A DNA stretch of 64,000 nucleotides from CAIMUX01 sp964473865 (lineage in GTDB: Bacteria; Eisenbacteria; RBG-16-71-46; CAIMUX01), in assembly GCA_964473865.1 (NCBI GenBank), contig CAYYQN010000008.1, forward strand, positions 62,001 to 126,000, written 5' to 3'. Position numbers and translations under genes: made by a program. This document shows, in pieces, positions 33,755 through 42,664 of the stretch. Numbering within the stretch: the stretch's first letter is position 1; the number at the start of each line of letters is the position of its first letter. The notes beneath the pieces are model-generated. The model ran no database searches. It was not told the origin of the DNA and saw nothing but the letters and a program-made list of their open reading frames with translations.

Positions 33755-34554
33755 CCGCCGTGCCGGGGCTTCGGACCCTCGCGAACATCTCTCCGCGCGC
33801 CTTCCGCGTCTGGCAACGAAATGCCGACGTCTTCCGCGCCACGATCTTCGTCAACTTCCTCCCACCGATGCTGGAGCCGGTATTCTACATCGTGGCGTTC
33901 GGGTACGGCTTCGGCAGCCTGGTCAAGACGGTCCCCTACCTCGGCCAGGAGACACCGTATCTGCGGTTCATGGTTCCCGGAGTGATCGCCATCGCGGTGA
34001 TGTTCCAGGCCTACTTTGAGACAACCTACGCGTCGTTCGTGCGGATGTACTACCAGCGGACCTTCGATGCCATGACCGCCACCCCGCTTCTGGTGGAGGA
34101 TGTCATCGCCGGGGAGTGGCTCTGGGGCGCCACCAAGTCGATCGCGGCGACGATCATCATGCTGGTGATGGTCTCGCTCTTCGGGCAGGTGCATTGGCCC
34201 ACCGGACTCCTGGCCGTGGCGTTCGCACTGCTGGGCGGACTTCTCTTTTCGGCGCTCGGTCTCATCACCACGGCCCTCGTGCCGCAGATCGACAACTTCA
34301 ACGTCTCGACCTTCCTCTTGATCTTCCCGATGTTCCTCTTCAGCGGGACCTTCTTTCCCCTGGAGATCCTGCCGGACTGGGCTCTGAAGATCGCGCTGGT
34401 CCTGCCGTTGACCCACATCTGCTCCCTGCTGCGGGGCGCCTGCCTGGGGCTGGAGCCGCCCCATGTCTGGGCGAGCATCGTCTATCTGCTTCTGTGCACC
34501 GGGGCGGCGTTCGTGGGGGCGATGGTGCTGATGCGCCGACGTCTCGTAAGGTAG
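33751..34554 (+). CDS. ABC-2 type exporter permease (NodJ-like)
   Basis: The 267-residue protein has six hydrophobic segments and the ABC-2 membrane-domain signature: FMVPGVIAIAVMFQAYFET, FDAMTATPLLVEDVIAGEW, FLFSGTFFPLEILPDWA, LPLTHICSLLRGACLG. It is close to NodJ-type permeases in layout. It starts at GTG 33751 inside the ATPase stop (GTGA), so the two subunits are coupled. A terminator-like hairpin follows. Confidence 0.93.
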   Translation: MTAVPGLRTLANISPRAFRVWQRNADVFRATIFVNFLPPMLEPVFYIVAFGYGFGSLVKTVPYLGQETPYLRFMVPGVIAIAVMFQAYFETTYASFVRMYYQRTFDAMTATPLLVEDVIAGEWLWGATKSIAATIIMLVMVSLFGQVHWPTGLLAVAFALLGGLLFSALGLITTALVPQIDNFNVSTFLLIFPMFLFSGTFFPLEILPDWALKIALVLPLTHICSLLRGACLGLEPPHVWASIVYLLLCTGAAFVGAMVLMRRRLVR

Positions 34555-34603
34555 CGCGGCCGGGGGGCCGGAAGTCGGAGTGGAGTCGGACCGGAATGAG
34601 GTT

Positions 34604-34632
34604 CTGGGCCGGCGTTTTCGCGCCGGCGCCAG
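34604..34632. terminator. Bidirectional terminator-like hairpin
   Basis: GCCGGCG (34608-34614) pairs with CGCCGGC (34621-34627) around TTTTCG, extended by CTGG/CCAG with one bulged G. It lies between the convergent permease and L,D-transpeptidase genes. Confidence 0.55.
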
Positions 34633-34636
34633 GGCT

Positions 34637-36427
34637 CTACCGCTCTCGCAGCTCCACCGAACGCAGCAGGCGGTCGAGCTCCTCGTCATGTCCGTAGAGA
34701 TCGTCGTAGAAGAAGACCGACCCGTCGGGTCCCGCGGCGGCGGTCGCATAGAGGATGTAGATCGGCACCGGGACGGTCAGATCGACCCGCCGCGCGCGTC
34801 CCGCCCGCATGGCCCTGTCGATCCGGTCCCGCGTCCACTCCGGCTGATCACGCAAGAGTAACTCCGCCAGCGCGACGGGATCCTGCACGCGGATGCATCC
34901 GTGGCTGAAGTCGCGGCGTTCGCGCGCGAAGAGCGATCGTGATGGGGTGTCATGCAGGTAGATGTCATAGCTGTTCGGAAGAACGAACTTGACGAGACCG
35001 AGAGAGTTGCGGGAGCCCGGGCGCTGGCGGACCCAGGCCCGTCCCGCACGCAGACTCTCCAGGTTCTCGGGCGTGGCGGCGAGCGCTGTCGACTCGTCGC
35101 TGGTGCCCGCCACGAGCTCCATGTCGTGGGCGGCCAGGTAGGTGGAGTCGCGGGCGATGGCCGGGACGATCTCGTCCTTGATAATGCTGCGAGGCGGATG
35201 CCAGAACGGGCTGAACACGACATAGCGAATCCGGTCGGCGAGCACCGGCGTGCCCGTCGGGCCGGCCTTGCCGACGACGACCTTCATCTGCAACGCCGGG
35301 CGAGCGTCCGGCGTGAAGGAGTCGAAGACGTACAGGTGGAACGCCGGGATGTTGACCACCACCACCGGAGCGTTGTCCAGGGCCGGCAACCAGCGGAGGC
35401 GCTCGAGCGCGAGCTCGATCTGACGCACGCGGCGGGAGAGCGGTTGATTGAGCTGCTTGAAGGTTGCCCGCCCGATGACGCCGTCGGGATTGAGGCCGTG
35501 TCGTTCCTGGAAGCGCCGCACGCCGTTGACCAGTTCTCCAGCGTAGAACCCGCCCGCCGGCGGCGTCGTGACCGAATCGCCCCACACGGGGGCCTCGCGC
35601 GAAGGAGACGCCGAGAGGCCGGGGCCGCCATCCTTCCCCAGGTCACCGAGCAGTCGGAGCAGCCGCTCCAGGTCTGCCACGCCCGCGTACCAACTGCCGG
35701 GACGGACCTTCGCGGTCGCGGGCAGAGACGGCAGCGGCGACGTCCGGGCCAGCACGCGGTAGCGCTCGAGGGCCGACTTGAGCGCAACGTACTGCGGGAG
35801 TTGGGGCTCAGCCTCCTCGACCATGCGGACAAGGCACCCCTCTTCCAGACCTCGACGGATGGCGGCCGCCACATCGTACTTCTTCGGCGCCATGCCAAGG
35901 CCGCGGAAGAGTGTCCCGGGGGGGATGCCGCCGTTGTGCAGGCGAGCCACATGCCGGATGAGCAGAAGACTCGTCGCCGCGTCGAGATCCCCGATCTCCG
36001 CGGGGTTGGTCAGCGCGCCGGAGCCGAGCCTGCGCCAGCCCTCCTCGAGGTAGGCAAGGTCCGACTCCACGACCGGGAGACCGTGGGCCTCCGCCTGCCG
36101 CAGGATGGCAATCGCCTCCCCGGCATCCGGACACGGCGCACCGTTGTCCGACCAGAGCGGCCGGTAGTCCTCCGGGGCGTAGAGAGCCTCCATCTCCATT
36201 CGGTTCTCGGCAAAGCCCGGCCCGCGCAGGCGCGGCTGATGACCCTCGGAAACCCGCATCCGGATCAGCGCGGCGGCGGACTCGGCGAGGTCTTCGGCAC
36301 CCGCTTTCGCCCGTGACTGGGCGGCAGGGCCAAATGCGCACGCCAGAACCGCGGCCAAAGTGCCGATAACCAACGAAGGAGCGGAGCCGGGCGGGCGGGC
36401 GGATCTCGGGACGGGGCTGGTCAGCAT
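34637..36427 (-). CDS. L,D-transpeptidase, YcbB/LdtD-like
   Basis: The 596-residue periplasmic enzyme has a signal peptide (about 10-40), an N-terminal scaffold region (about 55-230) and a peptidoglycan-binding domain (GELVNGVRRFQERHGLNPDGVIGRATFKQL split around residue 310-335). The YkuD catalytic domain (about 360-560) has HDTPSRS and the nucleophile Cys in DFSHGCIRV. It forms 3-3 cross-links or attaches proteins to peptidoglycan. The size and domain order match LdtD, which in E. coli sits next to mepK; here a MepK-like gene is divergent. ATG 36427 is preferred; the frame also has GTG 36439, but GGGAGGA abuts it directly. Confidence 0.92.
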   Translation of the reverse strand: MLTSPVPRSARPPGSAPSLVIGTLAAVLACAFGPAAQSRAKAGAEDLAESAAALIRMRVSEGHQPRLRGPGFAENRMEMEALYAPEDYRPLWSDNGAPCPDAGEAIAILRQAEAHGLPVVESDLAYLEEGWRRLGSGALTNPAEIGDLDAATSLLLIRHVARLHNGGIPPGTLFRGLGMAPKKYDVAAAIRRGLEEGCLVRMVEEAEPQLPQYVALKSALERYRVLARTSPLPSLPATAKVRPGSWYAGVADLERLLRLLGDLGKDGGPGLSASPSREAPVWGDSVTTPPAGGFYAGELVNGVRRFQERHGLNPDGVIGRATFKQLNQPLSRRVRQIELALERLRWLPALDNAPVVVVNIPAFHLYVFDSFTPDARPALQMKVVVGKAGPTGTPVLADRIRYVVFSPFWHPPRSIIKDEIVPAIARDSTYLAAHDMELVAGTSDESTALAATPENLESLRAGRAWVRQRPGSRNSLGLVKFVLPNSYDIYLHDTPSRSLFARERRDFSHGCIRVQDPVALAELLLRDQPEWTRDRIDRAMRAGRARRVDLTVPVPIYILYATAAAGPDGSVFFYDDLYGHDEELDRLLRSVELRER

Positions 36428-36743
36428 CTCGTCAGGCACTCCTCCCGGCCCGGGGTGTCGTCAAAGCCTCACGGCACACGGAGCCTATCGGCACCGCACG
36501 GAAGCAACAGTAGCACTGCGAGGCGGCTTCGCGGCCCAAGGTTCGGGACGACCGGGGCAACGTCGTCGGGCCACGTCAACCGCGAGGCCGGGGAACGGAG
36601 CCGCGCAACACGGTCCGGGCCGGGGCGGTCCGGGCGGCAGACCGGCGCCGCCGGAAGACCGGCGCCGTCAGAAACCTTGAATCGCGACCCCGGTCAGGCT
36701 ACCCTCCCGGACCGAAGCCAAGGAGGGCCGGGGCAAAGGAAGG
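36428..36743. promoter_or_regulatory. Divergent promoter region of the peptidoglycan gene pair
   Basis: Plus strand: TTGAAT (36677-36682), 17 bp, TACCCT (36700-36705), about 38 nt before ATG 36744. Minus strand: extended -10 TGCTACTGT (36515-36507), about 80 nt before ATG 36427. AGACCGGCGCCG occurs twice in the spacer near 36640-36670. Confidence 0.45.
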
Positions 36744-37403
36744 ATGGACAGGATCAGCGATCTCCACACACCTTTCGATTCCGGACGCCGCGAACTCCTG
36801 CGCGGCGGGGCCGCCCTTGCCGTCGGATTGCTGCTCGGCGCGCCGCTCGACCTTCGCGGTGTCCTCGCGTCCCGGGCGGCCACGTCGGTGGACCGTCCGG
36901 GGGAGCCGAACCGTCTCGCTGCCGGTTCCGCCGCGTCCGTCGAACCTCTCGCCACCCCCCTTCCCCGCAGCCTCTCCTTCTTCAACACCCACACCTACGA
37001 GAGCACCGACTCGGTCTACTGGTGCGACGGCTCCTACTGCGAGCCGGGGCTGAGGGCGATCGATCGCCTCCTGCGAGATCATCGCACGGACGAGGTGAAG
37101 CAGATCGACGTCAACCTGCTGGATCTGCTCCACGGACTTCGGGCGGAGCTCGGCGCGGACCAGCCCTTCCACGTCATCTCGGGGTATCGCTCGCCGGCCT
37201 CGAACCGCCTCTTGCGGCGCGCCGGACGGGGTGTCGCCTCGCAGAGCCTTCACCTCGAGGGACGCGCGATCGATGTCCGCCTCCCGGGCATCGGCCTGCG
37301 GGAGCTACGGGACGTCGCGGCACGTCTCGGCCGGGGCGGCGTCGGGTACTACCCGAAGTCCGACTTCGTGCATCTCGACGTGGGGTCGCCGAGAACCTGG
37401 TAA
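36744..37403 (+). CDS. MepK/YcbK-like peptidoglycan endopeptidase (M15-type, DUF882)
   Basis: The 219-residue protein has a Tat-like signal (RRELLRGGAALAVGL at 15-30) and a DUF882/peptidase M15 domain from about 75. Zinc-site pattern: SGYRSPASNRLL, then SLHLEGRAIDVRL supplying His and Asp, then FVHLDVG supplying the second His. MepK cleaves D,L- and L,D-cross-links; pairing with an LdtD-like gene mirrors the E. coli ycbB-ycbK neighbourhood. AAAGGA precedes the ATG closely. Confidence 0.92.
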   Translation: MDRISDLHTPFDSGRRELLRGGAALAVGLLLGAPLDLRGVLASRAATSVDRPGEPNRLAAGSAASVEPLATPLPRSLSFFNTHTYESTDSVYWCDGSYCEPGLRAIDRLLRDHRTDEVKQIDVNLLDLLHGLRAELGADQPFHVISGYRSPASNRLLRRAGRGVASQSLHLEGRAIDVRLPGIGLRELRDVAARLGRGGVGYYPKSDFVHLDVGSPRTW

Positions 37404-37503
37404 GCGTAGACGGCGCCCGCCTCGTCTTCGCACCCCATCCGCGTGGCGCGACGCACGACGAGTCAGCGGAAAACCAACCGGATGCGCGGAGCGTTGCGGC
37501 GTC

Positions 37504-38205
37504 TCACGGTCGGATCTCAACCCAGGTGACCGCGCTCGTGCCCAGCCGAAGCCCCTCCTTGCCCGTCCAGTCGCCCCGCTCCAGATTCCCCGGATCGTCG
37601 GATCCGCTCCAGGCGGAAACAATCAGAAACTCCATCCCCGACGGACTCGTGGCCACCGACGGAACCTCGCCGGCGGTGGCCTCCGGGGGGAGCGTGACGA
37701 AGTAGAACGGACTCCCCTGCGTGAACTCCAAGGTGATCGCGCGTGGCTGCGGAGACGCGCCCCAATCGATCGGTTCCCAGCTTGTGAAGATCCACTCGTT
37801 GTCCGTGAAGCCCGCCCCCGCCTGCGGCTGGATCAGGCCCATGACGCCCGGGAGACTGTCCTGCAGGACTCGATCCCTTCCGGCCGCGGACACCCGGATC
37901 GTCACCGCGCGTTCACTCTCGGGAAACGGCAGGCCGGTGCGCCGGTACCAGAGCGCGGACGAGGCCGCCGGGACGTCCTGGCCATTCAGCGTGACCGTCG
38001 CCCCGGAGACGGGTGACCCGTCCCGAGAGACAACGACCGTGGCGTCCGCCATCGGCGCTCCGTCATCCACATAGCGTTCCACCTCCGCCATCACCCGGTA
38101 CTCTCCGCTCGCTTCCGAGGGCGAAGTCCCGTTGTCGGACTCATTGCAGGATTGCAGGAGGGCCATGGCCACCGTCGCCAGAAGGAATGCGACTCTCCGG
38201 CCCAT
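37504..38205 (-). CDS. Lipoprotein with Ig-like/carboxypeptidase-regulatory-like fold, unknown function
   Basis: The 233-residue protein has a lipoprotein signal ending LLQSC, so Cys19 or nearby is lipidated. The mature part starts with a Ser/Asn/Gly linker, then a beta-rich segment (ATVVVSRDGSPVSGATVTLNG) typical of CarboxypepD_reg or bacterial Ig-like domains. The remainder (about 110-233) is beta-rich, with no family I recognise. ATG 38205 gives the signal peptide; longer frames to 38520 are Arg/Pro-rich and unlikely. It converges on the MepK-like gene and reads in the same direction as the DUF255 gene 140 bp upstream. Confidence 0.75.
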   Translation of the reverse strand: MGRRVAFLLATVAMALLQSCNESDNGTSPSEASGEYRVMAEVERYVDDGAPMADATVVVSRDGSPVSGATVTLNGQDVPAASSALWYRRTGLPFPESERAVTIRVSAAGRDRVLQDSLPGVMGLIQPQAGAGFTDNEWIFTSWEPIDWGASPQPRAITLEFTQGSPFYFVTLPPEATAGEVPSVATSPSGMEFLIVSAWSGSDDPGNLERGDWTGKEGLRLGTSAVTWVEIRP

Positions 38206-38345
38206 CACTGCGGGATCTCGTCGGGCTGCGAGAGAGCGCAACCGGCCGTGCCCGGAGTGCCGGCCGGCCGGATGCTCCGGCGCCACGGCCGGGCGGAAGC
38301 GGTCGCGCCCCGCAGAGGAAGCCACTCCGATCCCTTCCCGGCGCA

Positions 38346-40448
38346 TCAGGGCATCCCGTCCCGCGAATCGAGGAGCCGGGCCAGGTCGGCCGCGGTCGCA
38401 ACCGGCGCCGCGCAGGCGCGGTCGCGGCAGACATAGGCGGCCGGCCTGCCGGCCATGAGCGTCTTCTCCGCGAGCCATGGAGGCGCGCTCGAGGGCACGA
38501 GACCGTCGCCGGCCGCCCACCCGAGCACAAGGTGGGGCCGCGGGCGCGTCCGGACTTCCCGCAGGAGCTCCCGCGTGCCGGGATCTTCCCGCGGGCCGAC
38601 GATTGCCACCTCCACGCGCGGGCCCGAGTAGAGATCGAGCGCGAGGAGCGATTGGTGGAACGCTCCGGGAGCGCGCTCCAACAGGGGCTGGAAGGTGCGC
38701 AGCGTCTGCGCGCCCTCCTCCTCGAGGTCGGCGCGCTCCAGCAGGCGTCCCAGCCGCAGCAGTGCGCCGGCCGCCAGCGAATTGCCGGACGGCGTGCTCC
38801 CGTCCTGCGCGTTCTTCGGGCGCGCGATGAGGTCGCTATGGCGTGTCGCGGTGTTGAAGAACCCGCCCGCGAGATCGGCGAATTCGCGCCGCATCGTCTC
38901 CACCAGCCGCTGGGCCGCCAGCAGCCAGCGCGGATCGAAGTCGGCTTCATAGAGATCACCGAGTGCGGCCGCCACCCCGGCGTAGTCCTCAAGGTACCCC
39001 GGGATCCGGGCGGCACCGTCCTTGTACACGCGCAGCAGAAGGTCATCCCGCATCATCGTCTCGAGGATGAACCGCGCGGCCCGGGCCGCCGCCTCGAGGT
39101 ATCCCGGCTCTTCCAGGGCCGCTGCCGCCCGGGCCAGAGCGGAGATCGCCAGGCCATTCCAGCCTGCCAGGACCTTGTCATCCCGTCCGGGAGCGACGCG
39201 ACGCCGGCGCGCCTGGAAGAGGCGGCGACGCCCCGCGTCCAGCGCGGCGCGCACCTCATCCGCGGGCCGTCCGGTCCGGTTCGCCAGCTCCGCGACGCCG
39301 GAGACCGGATGCAGGATCGATCGGCCCTCGAAGTTTCCCGCTTCGGTGCAGTCGAAGGCCTGGGCCAGGAGCGAACCGTCCTCTGCGCCCAGGACCGCGG
39401 CGATCTCGGCCGGGGTCCAGGTGTAGAAGACCCCTTCCTCCCCTTCGCTGTCGGCATCGAGGGTGGAGTGGAATCCCCCCGCGGGAGCCTCCAGGTCGCG
39501 CAACACGAAGTCGAGCGTCTCGCAGACGACCTCGCGATACCGCGGCGATCCGGTCACCTGGTACCCGTCGAGATAGGCGACCGCCAGCAGCGCCTGATCG
39601 TAGAGCATCTTCTCGAAGTGCGGCACCAGCCACCGGGCGTCGACGGAGTAGCGATGGAAACCGCCGCCCAGGTGGTCGTAGATACCGCCCGCGGCCATGC
39701 GGTCCAGGGTCACCGTCGCGGCCTCGAGCGCGGCGAGATCACCCGTCCGCCCGTGATGCCGGAGCAGGAGCTGAATCCCCATCGAGTGCGGGAACTTCGG
39801 GGCGCCGCCGAACCCGCCCTGCTCGCGGTCGAAGCTCCGCAGGAGAGCCGACGCCGCTCCGCGGACCAGCGATGCGGAGAGCAGGCCCGGTCCCGCCGGA
39901 ATCTCGGCGAAAGAGGCGACCCGATCCGTGACGGTCGCCGCGTTCGCCTCCACGTCCGCGCGGCGCGTCTGCCAGACCTCCGCCAGCCGCTCCAGCACGG
40001 TCCGAAAGCCAGCGCGGCCGCCCCGGTCCTCCGGCGGAAAGTAGGTGCCTCCGAAGAAGGGGCGCCGATCCGGGGTCAGCCAGACGCTCAGGGGCCAGCC
40101 CCCATGGCCGCTCATGAGCTGCACCGCCGACATGTAGATCTCATCGAGATCGGGACGCTCCTCCCGGTCGACCTTGACGGAGACAAACCCGTCGTTCAGC
40201 GCCGCGGCGATCGACGCATTCTCAAACGACTCGCGCTCCATGACATGGCACCAGTGGCACGCCGAGTAGCCGATCGAGAGAAAGATCGGCTTGTCTTCGC
40301 GCCGGGCCTTGGCCAGAGCCTCCTCACCCCACGGAAACCAGTCGACCGGGTTGTAGGCGTGCTGGCGCAGATACGGGCTGGTTTCGGCCAGGAGACGATT
40401 GGACCGCCGGCGGGGGACGGAGGCATCGATGTCGGAAGCATGCGGCAT
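38346..40448 (-). CDS. DUF255 / YyaL-type thioredoxin-fold protein (spermatogenesis-associated protein 20 family)
   Basis: The 700-residue protein opens with the family hallmark NRLLAETSPYLRQHAYNPVDW in pieces (residues 17-40). A thioredoxin-like domain has the CHWC motif in GYSACHWCHVMERESF, then an alpha/alpha-barrel like N-acylglucosamine 2-epimerase or six-hairpin glycosidases (about 200-560: FPHSMGIQLLLRH, GGIYDHLGGGFHRYSVD, HFEKMLYDQA, DADSEGEEGVFYTWT, LAGWNGLAISALARAA). The molecular role of YyaL proteins is not established. It diverges from the TMTC-like gene with only 69 bp between starts. No clear ribosome site precedes ATG 40448. Confidence 0.93.
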   Translation of the reverse strand: MPHASDIDASVPRRRSNRLLAETSPYLRQHAYNPVDWFPWGEEALAKARREDKPIFLSIGYSACHWCHVMERESFENASIAAALNDGFVSVKVDREERPDLDEIYMSAVQLMSGHGGWPLSVWLTPDRRPFFGGTYFPPEDRGGRAGFRTVLERLAEVWQTRRADVEANAATVTDRVASFAEIPAGPGLLSASLVRGAASALLRSFDREQGGFGGAPKFPHSMGIQLLLRHHGRTGDLAALEAATVTLDRMAAGGIYDHLGGGFHRYSVDARWLVPHFEKMLYDQALLAVAYLDGYQVTGSPRYREVVCETLDFVLRDLEAPAGGFHSTLDADSEGEEGVFYTWTPAEIAAVLGAEDGSLLAQAFDCTEAGNFEGRSILHPVSGVAELANRTGRPADEVRAALDAGRRRLFQARRRRVAPGRDDKVLAGWNGLAISALARAAAALEEPGYLEAAARAARFILETMMRDDLLLRVYKDGAARIPGYLEDYAGVAAALGDLYEADFDPRWLLAAQRLVETMRREFADLAGGFFNTATRHSDLIARPKNAQDGSTPSGNSLAAGALLRLGRLLERADLEEEGAQTLRTFQPLLERAPGAFHQSLLALDLYSGPRVEVAIVGPREDPGTRELLREVRTRPRPHLVLGWAAGDGLVPSSAPPWLAEKTLMAGRPAAYVCRDRACAAPVATAADLARLLDSRDGMP

Positions 40449-40456
40449 GGCTGGGA

Positions 40457-40514
40457 TGCTACCATGGGCGGGGCCGCTCCCGACCCTTCGGGAGCGGTGA
40501 GTGCCGGCGGGCAC
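40457..40514 (+). promoter_or_regulatory. Extended -10 and two tandem hairpins in front of the TMTC-like gene
   Basis: TGC plus TACCAT at 40457-40465 would start transcription near 40472. The leader then begins with a perfect 10-bp hairpin (40474-40483 with 40488-40497, loop CCCT), followed by a 5-bp hairpin (40501-40505 with 40510-40514). ATG 40518 follows within 4 nt. Confidence 0.5.
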
Positions 40515-40517
40515 GAG

Positions 40518-42632
40518 ATGAACCGTCGCGCCCGCCGATTTCCGTCATGGTCTCGGCGGACCTGCCGCTTCGAGCCGCGAGGGGCCGCCGCCAAACGGCG
40601 AGGACAAGTCTTGAGGAAAGCTGGAAAGCCGAGACCGCTCGCGGCGGGATCCGCAGCGGGGCAAGCGCCGGGAAGCGCCGGGACAACCGGGTTTCCCTGG
40701 CTTCACGCGGCCGCGCTCCTGGTCGCTGTGATCATCGCCTACCTCCCGGCCCTCCGCGCGGGATACATCTGGGACGATCCGCGTTACGTGACCGAGAACC
40801 CGGCCTTGCGCAGCCTGGCCGGCCTCGCCCGGATCTGGTTCTCACCCGGCGCCACGGTCCAGTACTACCCGATGGTCTTCACGACATTCTGGTTCGACTA
40901 TCGCCTCTGGGGCCTCAGTCCGCTCGGGTATCACCTGGTCAACATCCTGCTGCACGCCGGCAGCGCCGCGCTCCTCCTGGGCATTCTGCGCCGCTTGCGC
41001 GTGCCGGGAGCGTTCCTGGCGGCGGTGCTGTGGGCCCTGCATCCGGTACAGGTCGAGTCGGTGGCCTGGATCACGGAACGCAAGAACGTCCTCTCTGGTC
41101 TCTTCTACCTGGCGGCGGCGCTCTTCTGGATCCGGTTCGCCCGGCCGGAGCAAGCCGAGCCGCCCGCGCGCGACCGGGGCCGGGCGTACGCCGCGGCTCT
41201 GGTGCTCTTCGTTCTGGCCCTCTTCAGCAAGACCGTGACCGCGTCCCTGCCGGCCGCGGCGCTTCTGGTTCTCTACTGGAAGCGAGGCCGGGTCACCGCC
41301 CGGGATGTGGTCCCCTTGCTTCCCTTCTTCGCCGCGGCCCTGGTGATGGGAAGCGTGACGAGCTGGATGGAACGCACCGTGGTCGGCGCGCGCGGGCCGG
41401 AGTGGGATCTCTCCTTCGCGCAGCGTCTGCTGATTGCCGGAAGGGCAGTCTGGTTCTACCTCGGAAAGCTGCTGTGGCCGGCCGGTCTCACGTTCAACTA
41501 CCCGAGGTGGACAATCGATGCGGGATCCGCGGTGTCCTGGCTGCTCCTGGGCTCGGCTCTGCTCATCCCGGTGGTCCTGTTCTCGCTGCGGCACCGCCTG
41601 GGGCGAGGACCGTTCGTCGCCTTGCTCTTCTTCGGCGGGACTCTCTTCCCCGCGCTCGGTTTCGTGAATGTCTACCCGATGCGCTACAGCTTCGTGGCCG
41701 ACCACTTTCAGTACCTGGCGAGCATAGGGCCGCTGGCGCTGGCAGCGGCGGGGGCGGCGCTGCTCCTTCGCCGAACCGGGGGTAGCCCGTCGGGAACCCG
41801 GACGCCGGCGCCACACGAATCCAACCGGTTGCTCGTTACCTCCGCCCTGCTCGCCGTGGTCCTCGGGACCCTGACCTGGCGGCAGGCGACGCCCTACCGC
41901 GACCTGACCGCGCTTTGGCGGGACACGCTGCGGAAGAACCCGTCGTCGTTTCTGGCCCACCAGAACCTCGGCGGCGGACTCCTGGATGAGAAGAAGACCG
42001 ATTCGGCGATCTTCCATCTCAGCGAGGCCGTGCGCCTGAAACCGGACTTCTACGAAGCCCGGTGCGCGCTGGGATTGGCGTACGTGCGCCAGGGCCGCCT
42101 GGCCGAAGCCAGGGGACAGCTCGAGGTGGCCCGCGATCTGCGACCCGACCGGGAATGGGCCTACATCTACCTGGGCGACGCCTTGGTGCAGGAACGGCGC
42201 CTGGAGGAAGCGAGACGGCAATACGAGCAGGCGCTCGCGATGCGACCGGCGAGCCTGCTGGCGCGCAAGGACCTGGCGACAGTCCTCTCCCAGCTCGGCC
42301 TGTTCGATCTGGCGATCCCGCACTACCGAGGCGTCCTCCGGGAGGAGCCGCAGAACACCGCCATGCGCCGGAACCTGGCCCTCGCCCTCTCGGGACGCGG
42401 CGACGAGGATGAGGCGATGGCGCAGTACCGCGAGGTCCTCCGAACCGCTCCCCGGGACATCGCCGCGCGGTTCAACCTGGCGGAGCTTCTCGCCAAACAC
42501 GGGGAAACCGCCGCGGCGGTCCAGGAGTACCGGGAGGTGCTGCGCCTGAACCCGCGGTTCGGCGAGGCCCAGGCCGCGCTCGACTCGCTCTACGGGCGCA
42601 TCTCGCCCCCGGCGGCCGGCGGCCCGAAGTAG
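40518..42632 (+). CDS. TMTC/PMT-like multi-spanning membrane protein with C-terminal TPR repeats
   Basis: The 704-residue protein has about ten transmembrane helices (first near 58-78) and the conserved loop GYIWDDPRYVTENP, where the acidic pair corresponds to the GT-C catalytic loop. ALHPVQVESVAWITERKNVLSG and a DUF1736-like region follow. Residues about 465-690 form at least six TPR units (FLAHQNLGGGLLDEKKTDSAI, YEARCALGLAYVRQGRLAEA, AYIYLGDALVQERRLEEA). It probably transfers a sugar from a polyprenyl donor to extracytoplasmic acceptors. ATG 40518 lacks a good ribosome site; TTG 40611 has GAGGA 6 nt upstream and is an alternative. Frames upstream to 38013 are antisense to the DUF255 gene. 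Confidence 0.88.
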   Translation: MNRRARRFPSWSRRTCRFEPRGAAAKRRGQVLRKAGKPRPLAAGSAAGQAPGSAGTTGFPWLHAAALLVAVIIAYLPALRAGYIWDDPRYVTENPALRSLAGLARIWFSPGATVQYYPMVFTTFWFDYRLWGLSPLGYHLVNILLHAGSAALLLGILRRLRVPGAFLAAVLWALHPVQVESVAWITERKNVLSGLFYLAAALFWIRFARPEQAEPPARDRGRAYAAALVLFVLALFSKTVTASLPAAALLVLYWKRGRVTARDVVPLLPFFAAALVMGSVTSWMERTVVGARGPEWDLSFAQRLLIAGRAVWFYLGKLLWPAGLTFNYPRWTIDAGSAVSWLLLGSALLIPVVLFSLRHRLGRGPFVALLFFGGTLFPALGFVNVYPMRYSFVADHFQYLASIGPLALAAAGAALLLRRTGGSPSGTRTPAPHESNRLLVTSALLAVVLGTLTWRQATPYRDLTALWRDTLRKNPSSFLAHQNLGGGLLDEKKTDSAIFHLSEAVRLKPDFYEARCALGLAYVRQGRLAEARGQLEVARDLRPDREWAYIYLGDALVQERRLEEARRQYEQALAMRPASLLARKDLATVLSQLGLFDLAIPHYRGVLREEPQNTAMRRNLALALSGRGDEDEAMAQYREVLRTAPRDIAARFNLAELLAKHGETAAAVQEYREVLRLNPRFGEAQAALDSLYGRISPPAAGGPK

Positions 42633-42664
42633 CGAAGTCCAGGGGGACGGAGAGGAGAGGCGTC

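Noticed and set aside
38013..40517. A 2.5-kb open frame continuous with the TMTC-like gene on the plus strand.
   Set aside because: It lies opposite the well-supported DUF255 and lipoprotein genes and is rich in Arg, Gly and Gln, as expected for the antisense of hydrophobic or GC-rich codons.
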